A DNA stretch of 64,000 bases. Source: JAGTVG01 sp963820995 (lineage in GTDB: Bacteria > Bacteroidota > Bacteroidia > Cytophagales > Cyclobacteriaceae). The position numbers and the translations under genes were made by a program. The stretch's first letter is position 1; every line of letters starts with the position of its first letter. Below the pieces are notes generated by a model. It was not told the DNA's origin and made no database searches. It saw nothing but the letters and a program-made list of their open reading frames with translations. The DNA lies in contig CAWGCL010000004.1 of assembly GCA_963820995.1 (NCBI GenBank), positions 372,001 through 436,000 of the forward strand, in the 5' to 3' direction. This document shows, one piece after another, positions 37,909 to 47,441 of the stretch.

Positions 37909-38700
37909 ATGGATTTAGATTATTTATTATCAGAAACTATCAGAATTTCAAAGCTCGCCGGAAAATTTATTCAAGATGAGCGCAAAAATTTTGATTTTTC
38001 AAAGATTGAATATAAAGGACAAAACGATCTTGTTTCCTATGTTGACAAACAAGCTGAAAAGCTATTGGTAGAAAATTTGCAAAGTATATTACCTGAATCA
38101 GGATTTATAGCAGAGGAAGGAACCGGTTATGAAAAAGAAATAAATTGGGTAATAGACCCTCTCGATGGTACGACAAATTTTATGCATGGTCTTCCACCTT
38201 ATTCTGTAAGCATCGCTTTAATGAAAGGGCAAGACATTTTGCTTGGTGTGATATATGAAATTACAGCTGGTGAATGTTATTATGCTCATAGACATAGCAA
38301 GGCATTTTGTGATGACAAACCAATACAAGTATCTAATATCAAGGAATTTAAAGATGGATTATATATAACAGGTTATCCCTACAGGGATTTTTCAAAAATG
38401 GATAGCTTTTACAGGATAATGCATCACTTTTTAGCAAATTCACATGGATTACGGCGGTTTGGGAGTGCCGCTGCTGATCTTGCTTATGTAGCCAGTGGAA
38501 AATGCGAAGGATTTTTCGAGTTTTTCCTAAGTCCCTGGGATGTGGCTGCTGGTTGTCTTATAGTACAACAAGCAGGTGGAATTGTTTCTGACTTTAAAGG
38601 AGGTAATGATTATATTTTTGGTAAGGAGTTGATAGCAGGGACATTTGTACAACCCGAAATGTTAAAAATAATAAATCAATATTGGTATCCTGCAAAATGA
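37909..38700 (+). CDS. suhB: Inositol monophosphatase family protein
   Basis: A 263-residue Mg-dependent phosphatase. The metal motifs are EEG (IAEEGTG near 68), DPLDGTTNFMHG (about 84-95) and WDVAAGCLIVQQAGG (about 210-224). Family members dephosphorylate inositol-1-phosphate and related sugars; E. coli SuhB also acts on rRNA transcription. The start is ATG 37909 with a -7 promoter element upstream. Symbol by similarity only. Confidence 0.9.
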   Translation: MDLDYLLSETIRISKLAGKFIQDERKNFDFSKIEYKGQNDLVSYVDKQAEKLLVENLQSILPESGFIAEEGTGYEKEINWVIDPLDGTTNFMHGLPPYSVSIALMKGQDILLGVIYEITAGECYYAHRHSKAFCDDKPIQVSNIKEFKDGLYITGYPYRDFSKMDSFYRIMHHFLANSHGLRRFGSAAADLAYVASGKCEGFFEFFLSPWDVAAGCLIVQQAGGIVSDFKGGNDYIFGKELIAGTFVQPEMLKIINQYWYPAK

Positions 38701-38709
38701 TTATATTTG
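38682..38709 (+). promoter_or_regulatory. Possible promoter of the small Cys-motif gene
   Basis: TATATTTG at 38702-38709 is a perfect -7 element followed by CGCCAC, the same context as the ppiD-like promoter. A TTGG at 38682 sits 17 bp upstream instead of 19. Confidence 0.45.
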
Positions 38710-38731
38710 CGCCACAATATAAAATTTCAAG

Positions 38732-38911
38732 ATGATACTTCAGGAAGTGTTGGTTTTTACTTTGTTTTTTGGGGCTATTGGATTTATCGGGACTATTTTC
38801 TGGAAATCTTTAAATACAGATTCTGGTAACAGCAAAGGTTGTGCATCATGTTCAGTGAAAGACATGAAAAAGGCCCAGGTCCAGTTTTTTAAAAATCAAA
38901 AAAGAAAATAA
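38732..38911 (+). CDS. FeoB-associated-type small Cys-rich membrane protein
   Basis: A 59-residue ORF from ATG 38732. An N-terminal membrane helix (about 5-24) is followed by a short linker and KGCASCSVKDM, a CxxC motif, and a basic tail. Layout (helix, then a close Cys pair) resembles small FeoB-associated Cys-rich membrane proteins, but no feoAB is adjacent. A -7 promoter element precedes it, and it converges on the radical SAM gene with a 7-bp gap. Confidence 0.6.
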   Translation: MILQEVLVFTLFFGAIGFIGTIFWKSLNTDSGNSKGCASCSVKDMKKAQVQFFKNQKRK

Positions 38912-38918
38912 AACTTTT

Positions 38919-39941
38919 TTAATTAGTCCAGATATTGCTACCCTCAGTGCAATTTTGACAGATATCGGTATTTTTTCTTGATGATAAAATTTGCTTCCTG
39001 AAAAGGGAATGAATTTCATTATTCCAGATCTCTGCAAATCGTTTTTCTCTTAAATTTCCAAAAACATATTTCGCGTCTTTGTCAAAACAGCATGGTACAA
39101 GTTTTCCGTCCCATGTAATGACTGAGGAACTCCACATTCTCCAACATTTATTTTCCAGATTATTTTTAATGATATAGGTCCCGTGTATTCTTTTGTATCT
39201 ACTAAGTCTATCATCATCCGGGATTATCTCTGACCCTCTATCCAAATTGTATACCTGAGCCGTTTTTAATACAAGTTGGTCAACTCTCAATTCATGGCTT
39301 AACTTTTTTATATCATTAATCTGATGCTGGTTGGTCCTAAGTATCAGAAATTGAAGTACGATTCGTGGCTTGCGCTTATTTAACTTTTCTTTCCAATACA
39401 CTAGTTTTTGAATTCCATTAATGACTTTATCGTAGTTACCTCCAATCCTGTAACGTTCATAAGAAGCTTGATCAATTCCATCTAAAGAGATAATGATTTT
39501 ATCCAATCCTGACAAGATGGTTTTTTTTGCATTTACATCATCCAGGAAATGGGCATTTGTAGAGCTTACAGTATATATGCCATTTTGTGAAGCATAGTTT
39601 ACCAGATCAAGAAATCTTGGATTCAGATAGGGTTCTCCTTGAAAATAAAGTATTAAATACGAAAGGAAAGATCTGCATTGATCAATTATATCTTTATAAA
39701 AATCATACTCCATTGAACCAACAGGTCGTGTGAATGATCTCAGTCCACTTGGACATTCAGGACATCGTAAGTTGCATGAAGTTGTTGGCTCAATCGATAG
39801 TGCAAATGGATTGCCCCAATGTATATCTTTTTTAAGGCTAATTGATATATAATAACTTATTTTTAGCAAAACTATATTCCATAATTTCGGCATAGTAAGT
39901 TTTTGAACTACGTCTATTCCTTCTTGTAACTTGTTGATCAT
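38919..39941 (-). CDS. Radical SAM/SPASM domain protein
   Basis: A 340-residue protein. The radical SAM cluster motif CNLRCPEC (CxxxCxxC) is near residue 57, followed by a TIM-barrel core (IISLDGIDQASYERYRIGGNY) and a C-terminal SPASM/twitch region with cysteines in the order CWRMW, CCFD and CQNC. SPASM proteins typically carry extra Fe-S clusters and modify peptides or small molecules; the substrate here is unknown. It faces away from a small 116-residue membrane protein gene. No maturase partner or classical precursor is obvious. Confidence 0.85.
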   Translation of the reverse strand: MINKLQEGIDVVQKLTMPKLWNIVLLKISYYISISLKKDIHWGNPFALSIEPTTSCNLRCPECPSGLRSFTRPVGSMEYDFYKDIIDQCRSFLSYLILYFQGEPYLNPRFLDLVNYASQNGIYTVSSTNAHFLDDVNAKKTILSGLDKIIISLDGIDQASYERYRIGGNYDKVINGIQKLVYWKEKLNKRKPRIVLQFLILRTNQHQINDIKKLSHELRVDQLVLKTAQVYNLDRGSEIIPDDDRLSRYKRIHGTYIIKNNLENKCWRMWSSSVITWDGKLVPCCFDKDAKYVFGNLREKRFAEIWNNEIHSLFRKQILSSRKNTDICQNCTEGSNIWTN

Positions 39942-40127
39942 GAGCCGTGAATTTGAGGATATATCAATTCCATCCGGTGTTAAAATTACTGATCTTAAGA
40001 TAATTCCATTTGTAAACGAAACTAAAATTGAATTTTAAATATGCTGATTCTTTATTTAGTAATTAAAAACATAGTAATTTAATTGACAAAAAATCAAATA
40101 TTGTAAAACATCAATATTCATTATATT

Positions 40128-40478
40128 ATGAAAAAATTAGATTTATTTTCCAGAAGAGTGCTGAGTATCTCATTAGGAATATCAATGATAGTTCTAAGCA
40201 TGAGCCTATTTATGATATCCCTGAATAGCATAACAACTGCAAAAGCCGAAAACTTAGAAAAGAAGTGGATTAGCAATAGTGAATTTCAAAATGTAAATCA
40301 ATTCTTGCAAAATGATTCATTAAATATTGCTGGTGAATCGGAGGAAATGATAAAAGCAATTCAGGCTTTTGGTATTGGTATACGTGAAGGAAATCTATAT
40401 TTTGGAATTCTTTATAGTAACAATTCCATTGGGATTCATAAAGCCCCGGCGGAAGGTGAGGATGTGCTTGAATGGTAG
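40128..40478 (+). CDS. Small protein with N-terminal membrane helix, unknown
   Basis: A 116-residue protein with a basic N-terminus and one hydrophobic helix (about 12-34), then a polar domain containing ESEEMIKAIQAFGIGIREGNLYF and a C-terminus ending in acidic residues and Trp. It could be membrane-anchored or exported. It lies divergent to the radical SAM gene and converges on the ATP-grasp gene; a terminator spans its stop codon. No homology recognised. Confidence 0.65.
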   Translation: MKKLDLFSRRVLSISLGISMIVLSMSLFMISLNSITTAKAENLEKKWISNSEFQNVNQFLQNDSLNIAGESEEMIKAIQAFGIGIREGNLYFGILYSNNSIGIHKAPAEGEDVLEW

Positions 40479-40498
40479 TTGTTCAATTACCTTTTTTT
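40474..40498 (+). terminator. Terminator at the end of the 40.1-kb small gene
   Basis: GGTAGTTG, a 2-nt loop, CAATTACC (one G-T pair) then seven T. It overlaps the stop codon of the plus-strand gene and the 3' end of the convergent ATP-grasp gene. Confidence 0.65.
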
Positions 40499-41526
40499 GA
40501 ATATAGGCGATACTTTTTCCATATAGTCCAGCCTTCATGAAAAGAAGGGTAGGGTATGCCTGACTTCCGGTTGATACGAGCAATATTATAAATTTCTTGC
40601 CAGTGTTCAAATACAACCTTATAAGCTTCAGAAATGGGAAAGCCAGGATGATATATATGTGCTGGTTCACTTTTAGCACCATTAAGCTCAAGTATTTTAA
40701 AATTCTTTCCATTATATAAATCTTTTATACTTTTACACCTGATATCGAATCGGCCGTAATAAAATCCTTTAATGTTCTTTCCAATATTATTAAAAACTTC
40801 ATTTAGGGCACTATTAATTAGTTCATTGCCATTAATAAATGTGGTTCCCCTGCAATGATTCGCTATTGCGACCAGTTCAATTTTTTCATTTTTATCAGGG
40901 ATCAGATTCATAAGATCTGGATGCCTTTTTGCAAGGTCTTTAAGTTGTATAAGAGCCCTTGGATTTTTTTTAATCAATTCTTTCACATTAGAAGTGCCAT
41001 CTCCTACAATAAACAGTAGTTTCTTTTTAACGATGGAAGTAATCTTCCCGTTGTCCTTATCCGGGTGACGGATGTAAAAGATCCCAAGTTCTATTGGATA
41101 GGTTATAAATTCCTGGACAATCACATTAAGGCGATTGATCTTAAGATAATTTGCCAACTCAATCGAATCTTCAATCTTCTCAACCCTTTTCCCTCTTTCA
41201 CCGTAATCCGGCTTTATAATAATAGGGAAATGTAATGATTGAGATTCCATTTCACTTATAACCTCATCCTTTGAAACTGGGTGATTGAAATACAGTGTTT
41301 TTGGTATGAGTTCTTCAGGTAATAGATCAAGAATTTTCTTTTTAGACTCAATTAGCATACCGCCACCTTCAATACCGGGATTAGTATTAAAAAAGAAAAA
41401 CAAAGATCTGGATTTTATTGATAGCCAAAGAAAATAGAAATATACCGGGAAGTAAAAAATTTGCCAGGGCCAGTATTCCCAGTTTAGGAATTGTATCAGA
41501 AATTTGCTTTTATTAAAAATATTCAA
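40483..41526 (-). CDS. ATP-grasp domain protein (D-Ala-D-Ala ligase-like)
   Basis: A 347-residue protein. An N-terminal aromatic hydrophobic region (about 10-46) resembling a membrane-associated segment precedes an ATP-grasp fold: FPIIIKPDYGERGKRV (ATP-binding Lys), VQEFITYPIELGIFYIRH, and the Mg-binding end FYYGRFDIRC ... ILELNGAKSEPAHIYHPG. Substrate is unknown. The gene is last in a minus-strand operon behind DinB-like and NRDE genes, an arrangement familiar in Bacteroidota. Confidence 0.82.
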   Translation of the reverse strand: MNIFNKSKFLIQFLNWEYWPWQIFYFPVYFYFLWLSIKSRSLFFFFNTNPGIEGGGMLIESKKKILDLLPEELIPKTLYFNHPVSKDEVISEMESQSLHFPIIIKPDYGERGKRVEKIEDSIELANYLKINRLNVIVQEFITYPIELGIFYIRHPDKDNGKITSIVKKKLLFIVGDGTSNVKELIKKNPRALIQLKDLAKRHPDLMNLIPDKNEKIELVAIANHCRGTTFINGNELINSALNEVFNNIGKNIKGFYYGRFDIRCKSIKDLYNGKNFKILELNGAKSEPAHIYHPGFPISEAYKVVFEHWQEIYNIARINRKSGIPYPSFHEGWTIWKKYRLYSKKGN

Positions 41527-41544
41527 ATATTTTTATTGTTGTAA

Positions 41545-42258
41545 TTAGTGCTCTAATTCCTTGATTTGAGATATATTATTTATCAAATCGAGATATTCCA
41601 TTTTAGTCTTATTGTTAATTACTCGGACTGAGGTGATGCTAACAGTCCTCAATGAAAAGGCCTTTCTTTCCATTAAAACATCTGTTTCTTTTCTCCCGTC
41701 ACCGGCTTTTAGATGAAAGTTAATCGGATCCGGCTGTTTTGCAGATTGATTTGTTTCAATGTATTCATTGAACCAATTTTCCCTTAATTTAATAATTTTC
41801 GAATTGTAGAGGGTGACGGAAGACCAGATCCTTGGATTTGTAAATTCATGATTTAGTAAATAGGTATTTACTCCATCCCATTTAAATTCGGACAATGTTC
41901 TATTATCTATGATAACAAGAGTGAACGGTTCGATGTTTTCAAGATCGTATTCCCTGGAAAAGCTTATGGCATCTGGAAACTTAAAAAAATCAAGGACTAT
42001 CAATCCCCTGCTATGCCTGTAAGGGTACTTTGGAGTATGGGCTTTGAAAGCTCCATTAAACAAACAGACTGTTTTCCCAGTATTGTTACTAGCAATCCAT
42101 GTGCCTCCTCCTTTTGGATCTTTGGGAAACATTAATGTATATAATCCAAAATTAACCAGTTCAGGCCCTTTAGCTTGTGGTCTTGTACTTTGTTCATCCC
42201 TGCTGGATGTGAGTGTATAATCACTCCCAGTACCTGGTATGAATGTGACGGTACACAT
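41545..42258 (-). CDS. NRDE family protein (TANGO2-like)
   Basis: A 237-residue protein that starts MCTVTFIPG, with Cys2 available as an N-terminal nucleophile, and has the family motif SSRDEQSTRPQA, where the eponymous Asn of NRDE is Ser. Later it shows FPKDPKGGGTWIASNNTGKTVCLFNG, typical of the TANGO2/NRDE family. Biochemistry is unclear; human TANGO2 has been linked to heme and lipid trafficking. It lies 2 bp after the DinB-like gene and 18 bp before the ATP-grasp gene. Confidence 0.88.
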   Translation of the reverse strand: MCTVTFIPGTGSDYTLTSSRDEQSTRPQAKGPELVNFGLYTLMFPKDPKGGGTWIASNNTGKTVCLFNGAFKAHTPKYPYRHSRGLIVLDFFKFPDAISFSREYDLENIEPFTLVIIDNRTLSEFKWDGVNTYLLNHEFTNPRIWSSVTLYNSKIIKLRENWFNEYIETNQSAKQPDPINFHLKAGDGRKETDVLMERKAFSLRTVSITSVRVINNKTKMEYLDLINNISQIKELEH

Positions 42259-42260
42259 TT

Positions 42261-42767
42261 TTAATTTTGTTTCTGATTTACATACCTTACTGTTGAACTG
42301 GCAATTCCAAAGTGATTTGGTAATTCAATATAATTGAAATGCTCAATAATTGATTGTTTGATTATAGCAAGATGATGGATCGTATGTTCAATATTATATG
42401 CCAGCTCTCTATAATAATTGGTTGATAAACTAATATTATTCTCAGAAACACCGCCATATTTAAGTTCAAGGATAAGGCCTTTATTATCAACTTGGTTGCT
42501 GATTTTTTCTTTCAATTCCCTGATAAGTTCCAGGGTAAACAATTTATCATTTTCTATTCTGGGATCTCGTTCTCTCTTATCATAATTAACCACTCCAGTT
42601 TTCAATCCCTCAAACAGACATACATAAAATTCGAGAATATGCCTAATGTGCTGGCTGACAGATGCGTTTAAGGATGAAATATTTAAAGCATAATGTTCGG
42701 CACTAATTTGGCACAATACAGCATCCAGTTGATCTAATACAAGTTTTGCAGTTATTTTTAAATCCAT
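42261..42767 (-). CDS. DinB/YfiT-like four-helix bundle protein
   Basis: A 168-residue helical protein. The His residues in SQHIRHILEFY (near 42) and ELAYNIEHTIHHLAII (near 130) match the metal-binding triad of the DinB superfamily, whose members are often thiol-dependent transferases, for example with bacillithiol. As bshC is present, a bacillithiol role is possible but is inference. First gene of the DinB-NRDE-ATP-grasp operon. Confidence 0.8.
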   Translation of the reverse strand: MDLKITAKLVLDQLDAVLCQISAEHYALNISSLNASVSQHIRHILEFYVCLFEGLKTGVVNYDKRERDPRIENDKLFTLELIRELKEKISNQVDNKGLILELKYGGVSENNISLSTNYYRELAYNIEHTIHHLAIIKQSIIEHFNYIELPNHFGIASSTVRYVNQKQN

Positions 42768-42903
42768 TTAGTCTTATAAATTGGAGTATAAAGTTATTCC
42801 ATATTACCTACAAATCGATATATTATATTAATAAATCCCCTAAGGCCTTTTAAGAGACAAATCTTTATATCCATTACCTGGGTTTAATATATTAATCAGA
42901 ATT

Positions 42904-43395
42904 TTATTTATCAATTTGATTATTTACTTCATCCCAAACCAAATAGCTTTCAAAACCTTTACCGATAATATATCGTGCAATTTTATTTTTAATAATAAAT
43001 GAGTCGGTATCCCGTATCAGTTTTAATTTTTTTTGTATGAGTTTTTTAATTATCTGCTGATATTCCAATGTGTCTATAGATTCAATCGCAGCATTGATGA
43101 TTTGGCTATCTAACGACTTTTCTTTAAGACCCTGGACAATTTTTATCTTACCCCAATTATTGCTTCTTAATTTACTAAGTGTATAAGTTTCAGCAAATCG
43201 TTCTTCGTTCAGAAATCCTTCAGCAATTAGTTTTTCAATAATTAGCTTAACTGAGATATTATTCACATGATATTTGTCTAATTGCTTTTCTACATCATGA
43301 ACGGAACGTTCCTGGTAAGAACAATATCTAAACATCTTATTCAGTATCTCGTTTTCAGATAATCTTTTATTCAATCTATTTTTTTCCTTATCCAT
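42904..43395 (-). CDS. recX: RecA regulatory protein RecX
   Basis: A 163-residue helical repeat protein of the RecX family, which caps RecA filaments. It shows the typical three-helix repeats: CSYQERSVHDVEKQL, VKLIIEKLIAEGFLNEERFAETYTLSKLRSNNWGKIKIVQGL. recA is not adjacent, and the gene is followed by a 58-bp gap to the TPR-PP2C gene on the same strand. Confidence 0.93.
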   Translation of the reverse strand: MDKEKNRLNKRLSENEILNKMFRYCSYQERSVHDVEKQLDKYHVNNISVKLIIEKLIAEGFLNEERFAETYTLSKLRSNNWGKIKIVQGLKEKSLDSQIINAAIESIDTLEYQQIIKKLIQKKLKLIRDTDSFIIKNKIARYIIGKGFESYLVWDEVNNQIDK

Positions 43396-43453
43396 TCATC
43401 TCCGAAAATGTTCTACACAATGATATCTCAGGTTAATTAAAGTGACCCGCAAA

Positions 43454-45745
43454 TTATACTTTGATACCCATGATCAAAATATCGTCTGTTTGCAAGTTGA
43501 AATTTTTCCATGCGTGGAAAACAGATTTTAGTTTCTCACCCTGATTTTCCAAAGGCCGTTCAGCAATTGATTGCAAAAGGTTTTTAAAATGAAGTTTCAT
43601 AAATTTTTTCCCTTTTTCTCCCCCAAACTGATCCTGGAAACCATCCGTTGCTAAATATATGACATCATTTTTTTTAAGATCTACACATACCTCATCGAAG
43701 TTTTTTATTGTACTATTACCCCCTCCCACTGAATATCGGTTCCCTTTAATATGGTTTAGTTTGCCCTCTGAATAATGATATAAGGGCATTTTTGCCCCGG
43801 AAAATTTGAGATTGCGGGATTTGGTATTAATCATACATGCGGCCAGGTCAATACCTTCAAATGCAGAAAGTTGGATCCCTTGTTGGTTTAATTCCTTTTT
43901 AACATTTTCGTCAAGGAATCCAAGAACCTTACTTGGTGAATCTTCTGATTTCAATTCTGTTACATGCCTGTTCAGCAAAGTATTAGCCAGTACTGTCATA
44001 AAAGCTCCTGGCACCCCATGCCCGGAACAATCTAAAACCACCATACAAATTGTATTTCTGAACTCAGCATACCAATAAAAATCTCCTCCGACAATGTCCC
44101 TTGGCTGGTACCACAAAAAGGAATCCTTAAATTTTGATTTTAATAGTTGACTATCAGGTAAAAGTGACAATTGAATTCTTTTAGCATATTCCAGGCTATC
44201 GGTTATTTGTTTGTTTTTTTCAGCGAGGATAATATTCGCTTTTTCAATGCTCTCTTTCTGTAGTTCAATTTCAATTTTTTGCTTGTTAATAGCATCTTTT
44301 TGTTCATTCAGTGCCTTGTTAACTTTGTTTTGCACCCTGTATTGTCGATATAAAATAAGCGTTAGAATAAACACGAAGATCAGAACTGAGATTAGCCAAA
44401 TATTGATCATGTTTTTCTCTCCAGCTTCCATTTCCCTCAAGCGGTTCTCATTTAAAAGCATTTCAATTTGTTCGTCTTTTTGCTCCAGGTCATAAATAGC
44501 TTCAGCTTCAGCTATTTGAATAGCAGATTGATTAGAGAACAAAGTGTCTTTATGAGAGCTATATAGTTTAAAATACCTTAGGGCATTTTCTATATCATTT
44601 TGCTGATCATAGAAAATAGCAAGATTCTTGTAACAGCGTTCTAAAATGGGATCTGCATTTATTGTTTGAGCGACAAATAAGCTTTGTTTTAGGAAGACGA
44701 TTGCAATATCGTATTTCTCAGTTGCTGAGTATAAGCTGCCCAATTCAGAATATACCTTGGCCCTTAATTCCAGGTTATATGATGAATCGGCATAAAAAAG
44801 GGCTTCTTTTAAGTTTACTACAGCCGAATCAAACCTTCCCAAACTCGTATTCGCCATTCCTTTATCCAAATATAAATATCCCAGTCTTTCAATATCAGGA
44901 TCTTCAATCACGTAATTTAAGGCTTTATCGTAATAATCAAGAGCTTCATCAAAGTCCTTTATTCCAAAATAATATTGACCCAGATATCGATAAGATGCAG
45001 ATAATAAAGATGGATCATTTTCAACTTCAGCTAAATAATAAGCCTGATTAAAATGCGCATAGCTTTTGTCAAACTGTTCTAAATCTAAATATATCTTTCC
45101 AATTGAGTTTAGTAAATTGGATTGCCCCTTAATGGATTCAAGATTGGTGTAAAGATTTAAAGCCATTAGGCAATGGTCAATGGCATCGGCATCAAATCCG
45201 GAACTGAATAAAATATCGCATAATAATGAATGAGATGCTGCCATGTTTTTCATATCCCCATTAATTCTAAATATATCAAGGGAATTTTCAGTATACTCAT
45301 AGGCATCTACGTAGTTAGAGGAAGCATAATAAACAAATCCAATATTATATAGGGTTTCGCCTGTCTTACTATCGTTCGTCTCCTCACGAAAGATTTGAAG
45401 GGCTTTATTATAGTGGAATATAGCGCTGTCTATTGATTTATTCTGAAAATAGAAATTTGCTAGGTTTGAATGGGCAGTTGCAATACCATTTTTGTACTTG
45501 ATATCTCTGGCAATGTTTAAAGCGGACCTGAATCGGTTCAGAGTATGCTCCTTATCTCCTTTAATATATGAGGCATTGTAACGGTTAAGGATCTCAACCT
45601 TCCTTTTTTTATTCTTGGTCGTGTTTAATTTTTGTTCCAGGCTGTCAATATCTATACCATAGCATATATGCATGGTAAAACATAAACCAATCATCGAAAA
45701 TAATAGCCTGATCACTTTAAGTTGATGTATTTTATGAAGCTTCAA
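43454..45745 (-). CDS. TPR-containing membrane protein with SpoIIE-type PP2C phosphatase domain
   Basis: A 763-residue protein: signal peptide (about 1-30), nine or so TPR units (about 40-400), a coiled coil, one membrane segment (about 455-472), a second coiled coil, then a SpoIIE/RsbU PP2C domain with QPRDIVGGDFYWY, VLDCSGHGVPGAFMTVLANTLL and YLATDGFQDQFGG. The metal-binding Asp residues (GGDFYW, DCSGHG, TDGFQD) are intact. It probably senses a periplasmic signal and dephosphorylates a STAS anti-sigma antagonist; an RsbV-like gene lies at 56.0 kb. The start is TTG. Confidence 0.92.
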   Translation of the reverse strand: MKLHKIHQLKVIRLLFSMIGLCFTMHICYGIDIDSLEQKLNTTKNKKRKVEILNRYNASYIKGDKEHTLNRFRSALNIARDIKYKNGIATAHSNLANFYFQNKSIDSAIFHYNKALQIFREETNDSKTGETLYNIGFVYYASSNYVDAYEYTENSLDIFRINGDMKNMAASHSLLCDILFSSGFDADAIDHCLMALNLYTNLESIKGQSNLLNSIGKIYLDLEQFDKSYAHFNQAYYLAEVENDPSLLSASYRYLGQYYFGIKDFDEALDYYDKALNYVIEDPDIERLGYLYLDKGMANTSLGRFDSAVVNLKEALFYADSSYNLELRAKVYSELGSLYSATEKYDIAIVFLKQSLFVAQTINADPILERCYKNLAIFYDQQNDIENALRYFKLYSSHKDTLFSNQSAIQIAEAEAIYDLEQKDEQIEMLLNENRLREMEAGEKNMINIWLISVLIFVFILTLILYRQYRVQNKVNKALNEQKDAINKQKIEIELQKESIEKANIILAEKNKQITDSLEYAKRIQLSLLPDSQLLKSKFKDSFLWYQPRDIVGGDFYWYAEFRNTICMVVLDCSGHGVPGAFMTVLANTLLNRHVTELKSEDSPSKVLGFLDENVKKELNQQGIQLSAFEGIDLAACMINTKSRNLKFSGAKMPLYHYSEGKLNHIKGNRYSVGGGNSTIKNFDEVCVDLKKNDVIYLATDGFQDQFGGEKGKKFMKLHFKNLLQSIAERPLENQGEKLKSVFHAWKNFNLQTDDILIMGIKV

Positions 45746-45892
45746 AATTCATCAGAATTTAATCAATCAGCTTCAATTATTCTAAATATATGATATGTTT
45801 TTATACCTTATTTCAATATATTTCGAATCCAAAAATAAATATGTACGGCCATTAATATATAATAGATTGTTTAAAATTATGTAATATAAATT

Positions 45893-46891
45893 ATGGAATA
45901 TAGAAATCTTGGAAAATCAGATCAGAAAGTATCAGTTATATCCTTTGGGGCATGGGCTATCGGTGGCTGGATGTGGGGTGGTGCAGATGAGAACGATGCG
46001 ATGGAAGCCATTAGCACTGCAATTGACCATGGCATGACCTCTATAGACACAGCACCCGTGTACGGATTCGGGAAAAGTGAAGAAATTGTAGGTCAGGTAA
46101 TAAAGAATAAAAGGGATAAGGTGGAGATCTTGACAAAGTATGGACTTCGTTGGGATACAGATAAGGGTTCCTTTTATTTTAATAGTTTCAACTCTAAGGG
46201 TCAGGAGGTTTCTATACACAGGTATGCAAGTAAGGAAAGCATCGTGAAAGAATGTGAGGCTAGTTTGAAACGCCTTCAAACTGAATACATTGATCTTTAT
46301 CAGATTCATTGGCATGATCCAACGACTCCTATCGAGGATACAATGGAGGCTATTAGTAAACTTAAAAAAGATGGAAAGATACTTGCCGCTGGAGTTAGTA
46401 ATTATACGGCTGAACAGATGGCGCAAGCTGATAATGTAACTGACATTGTTACCAATCAAGTTCCTTACAGCATGGTTCTTCGGGATATCGAAAAGGATTT
46501 AGTACCCTATTGCCTTCAGACTGGTAAGGGAATTTTAGCATACAGCCCCCTTCAGAGAGGTGTATTGACTGGAAAAATTAACTCAGATCATGTATTTAAT
46601 CCTGGAGACCACCGTCCTCAAACACCCTATTTTAAGGAACCAAACCTGACAAGGATTAATGAGTTTTTAAATAGAATTAAACCTATTGCAAAGGACCATG
46701 GAATTACCTTGGCTCAACTGGTTATATACTGGACGATAAAGCAACCAGCCGTTACCTCCGCATTGGTGGGGGCCCGGAATTCTAAGCAGGTGAAAGAAAA
46801 TCTTAAATCGGCTGATATTAATATTGGAGAGGGTGATATTCTTACCATAAATAAATATCTTGAAGATTTGAGTTTAGATTTGGATGTATAA
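45893..46891 (+). CDS. Aldo/keto reductase
   Basis: A 332-residue TIM-barrel NADPH-dependent oxidoreductase. The catalytic tetrad is visible: Asp in IDTAPVYG, Tyr in VYGFG, Lys in LTKYG, His in YQIHWHD. C-terminal SALVGARNSKQVKENLKS is the cofactor-binding segment. Substrate unknown. Divergent from the TPR-PP2C gene. Confidence 0.95.
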   Translation: MEYRNLGKSDQKVSVISFGAWAIGGWMWGGADENDAMEAISTAIDHGMTSIDTAPVYGFGKSEEIVGQVIKNKRDKVEILTKYGLRWDTDKGSFYFNSFNSKGQEVSIHRYASKESIVKECEASLKRLQTEYIDLYQIHWHDPTTPIEDTMEAISKLKKDGKILAAGVSNYTAEQMAQADNVTDIVTNQVPYSMVLRDIEKDLVPYCLQTGKGILAYSPLQRGVLTGKINSDHVFNPGDHRPQTPYFKEPNLTRINEFLNRIKPIAKDHGITLAQLVIYWTIKQPAVTSALVGARNSKQVKENLKSADINIGEGDILTINKYLEDLSLDLDV

Positions 46892-46946
46892 TTGTTTTAT
46901 TTCTAGCGAAAATAATTATCATTATTCTATTCTTAATCCTTAATAT

Positions 46947-47441
46947 ATGAAAATTGGCCTTCTATCAGATACTCATGGCTATTTAGATGAAAGCATATTT
47001 AAGTATTTTGAGGAATGCCATGAGATATGGCATGCAGGTGATATAGGGTCATCAGATATTGCGGATCAACTTTCGAACTTTAAGAAATTCAGAGCTGTTT
47101 ATGGAAATATTGACGGGAATATTTTGCGCCAAAGATACCCTGAAGAGCTGGTCTTTGAGATTGAGGGATTGAAGGTATTTATCAAACATATTGGTGGATA
47201 CCCTCCTAAGTATAATCATGATCTTCGAAACAGATTGGATCTTATAAAACCCGACCTGTTTATTTGTGGGCATTCTCATATTGTAAAAATTATAAAAGAT
47301 CCTGAAAGAAAATTATTGAATATTAATCCAGGTGCATCTGGAAAGCATGGCTTTCATCATATGAGAAGCATAATCAGATTCGACATTTCAGGAGGGAAAC
47401 TCGAAAATTTACAACTTATAGAACTGGGTAAAAGAGCATAA
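46947..47441 (+). CDS. YfcE/MJ0936-type metallophosphoesterase
   Basis: A 164-residue calcineurin-like phosphodiesterase of the YfcE type. Motifs are LLSDTHG (Asp-His), HAGDIGS, VYGNIDG (Asn) and ICGHSHI with a final NPGASG. It cleaves phosphodiesters in vitro; its in vivo substrate is unknown. ATG start. It ends where the convergent terminator begins. Confidence 0.94.
   Translation: MKIGLLSDTHGYLDESIFKYFEECHEIWHAGDIGSSDIADQLSNFKKFRAVYGNIDGNILRQRYPEELVFEIEGLKVFIKHIGGYPPKYNHDLRNRLDLIKPDLFICGHSHIVKIIKDPERKLLNINPGASGKHGFHHMRSIIRFDISGGKLENLQLIELGKRA

Noticed and set aside
44662..45051. 129-codon plus-strand ORF
   Set aside because: Antisense to the TPR region of the PP2C protein; no domain.
45932..46459. 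175-codon minus-strand ORF
   Set aside because: It is antisense to a clearly conserved aldo/keto reductase gene and has no recognisable domain.
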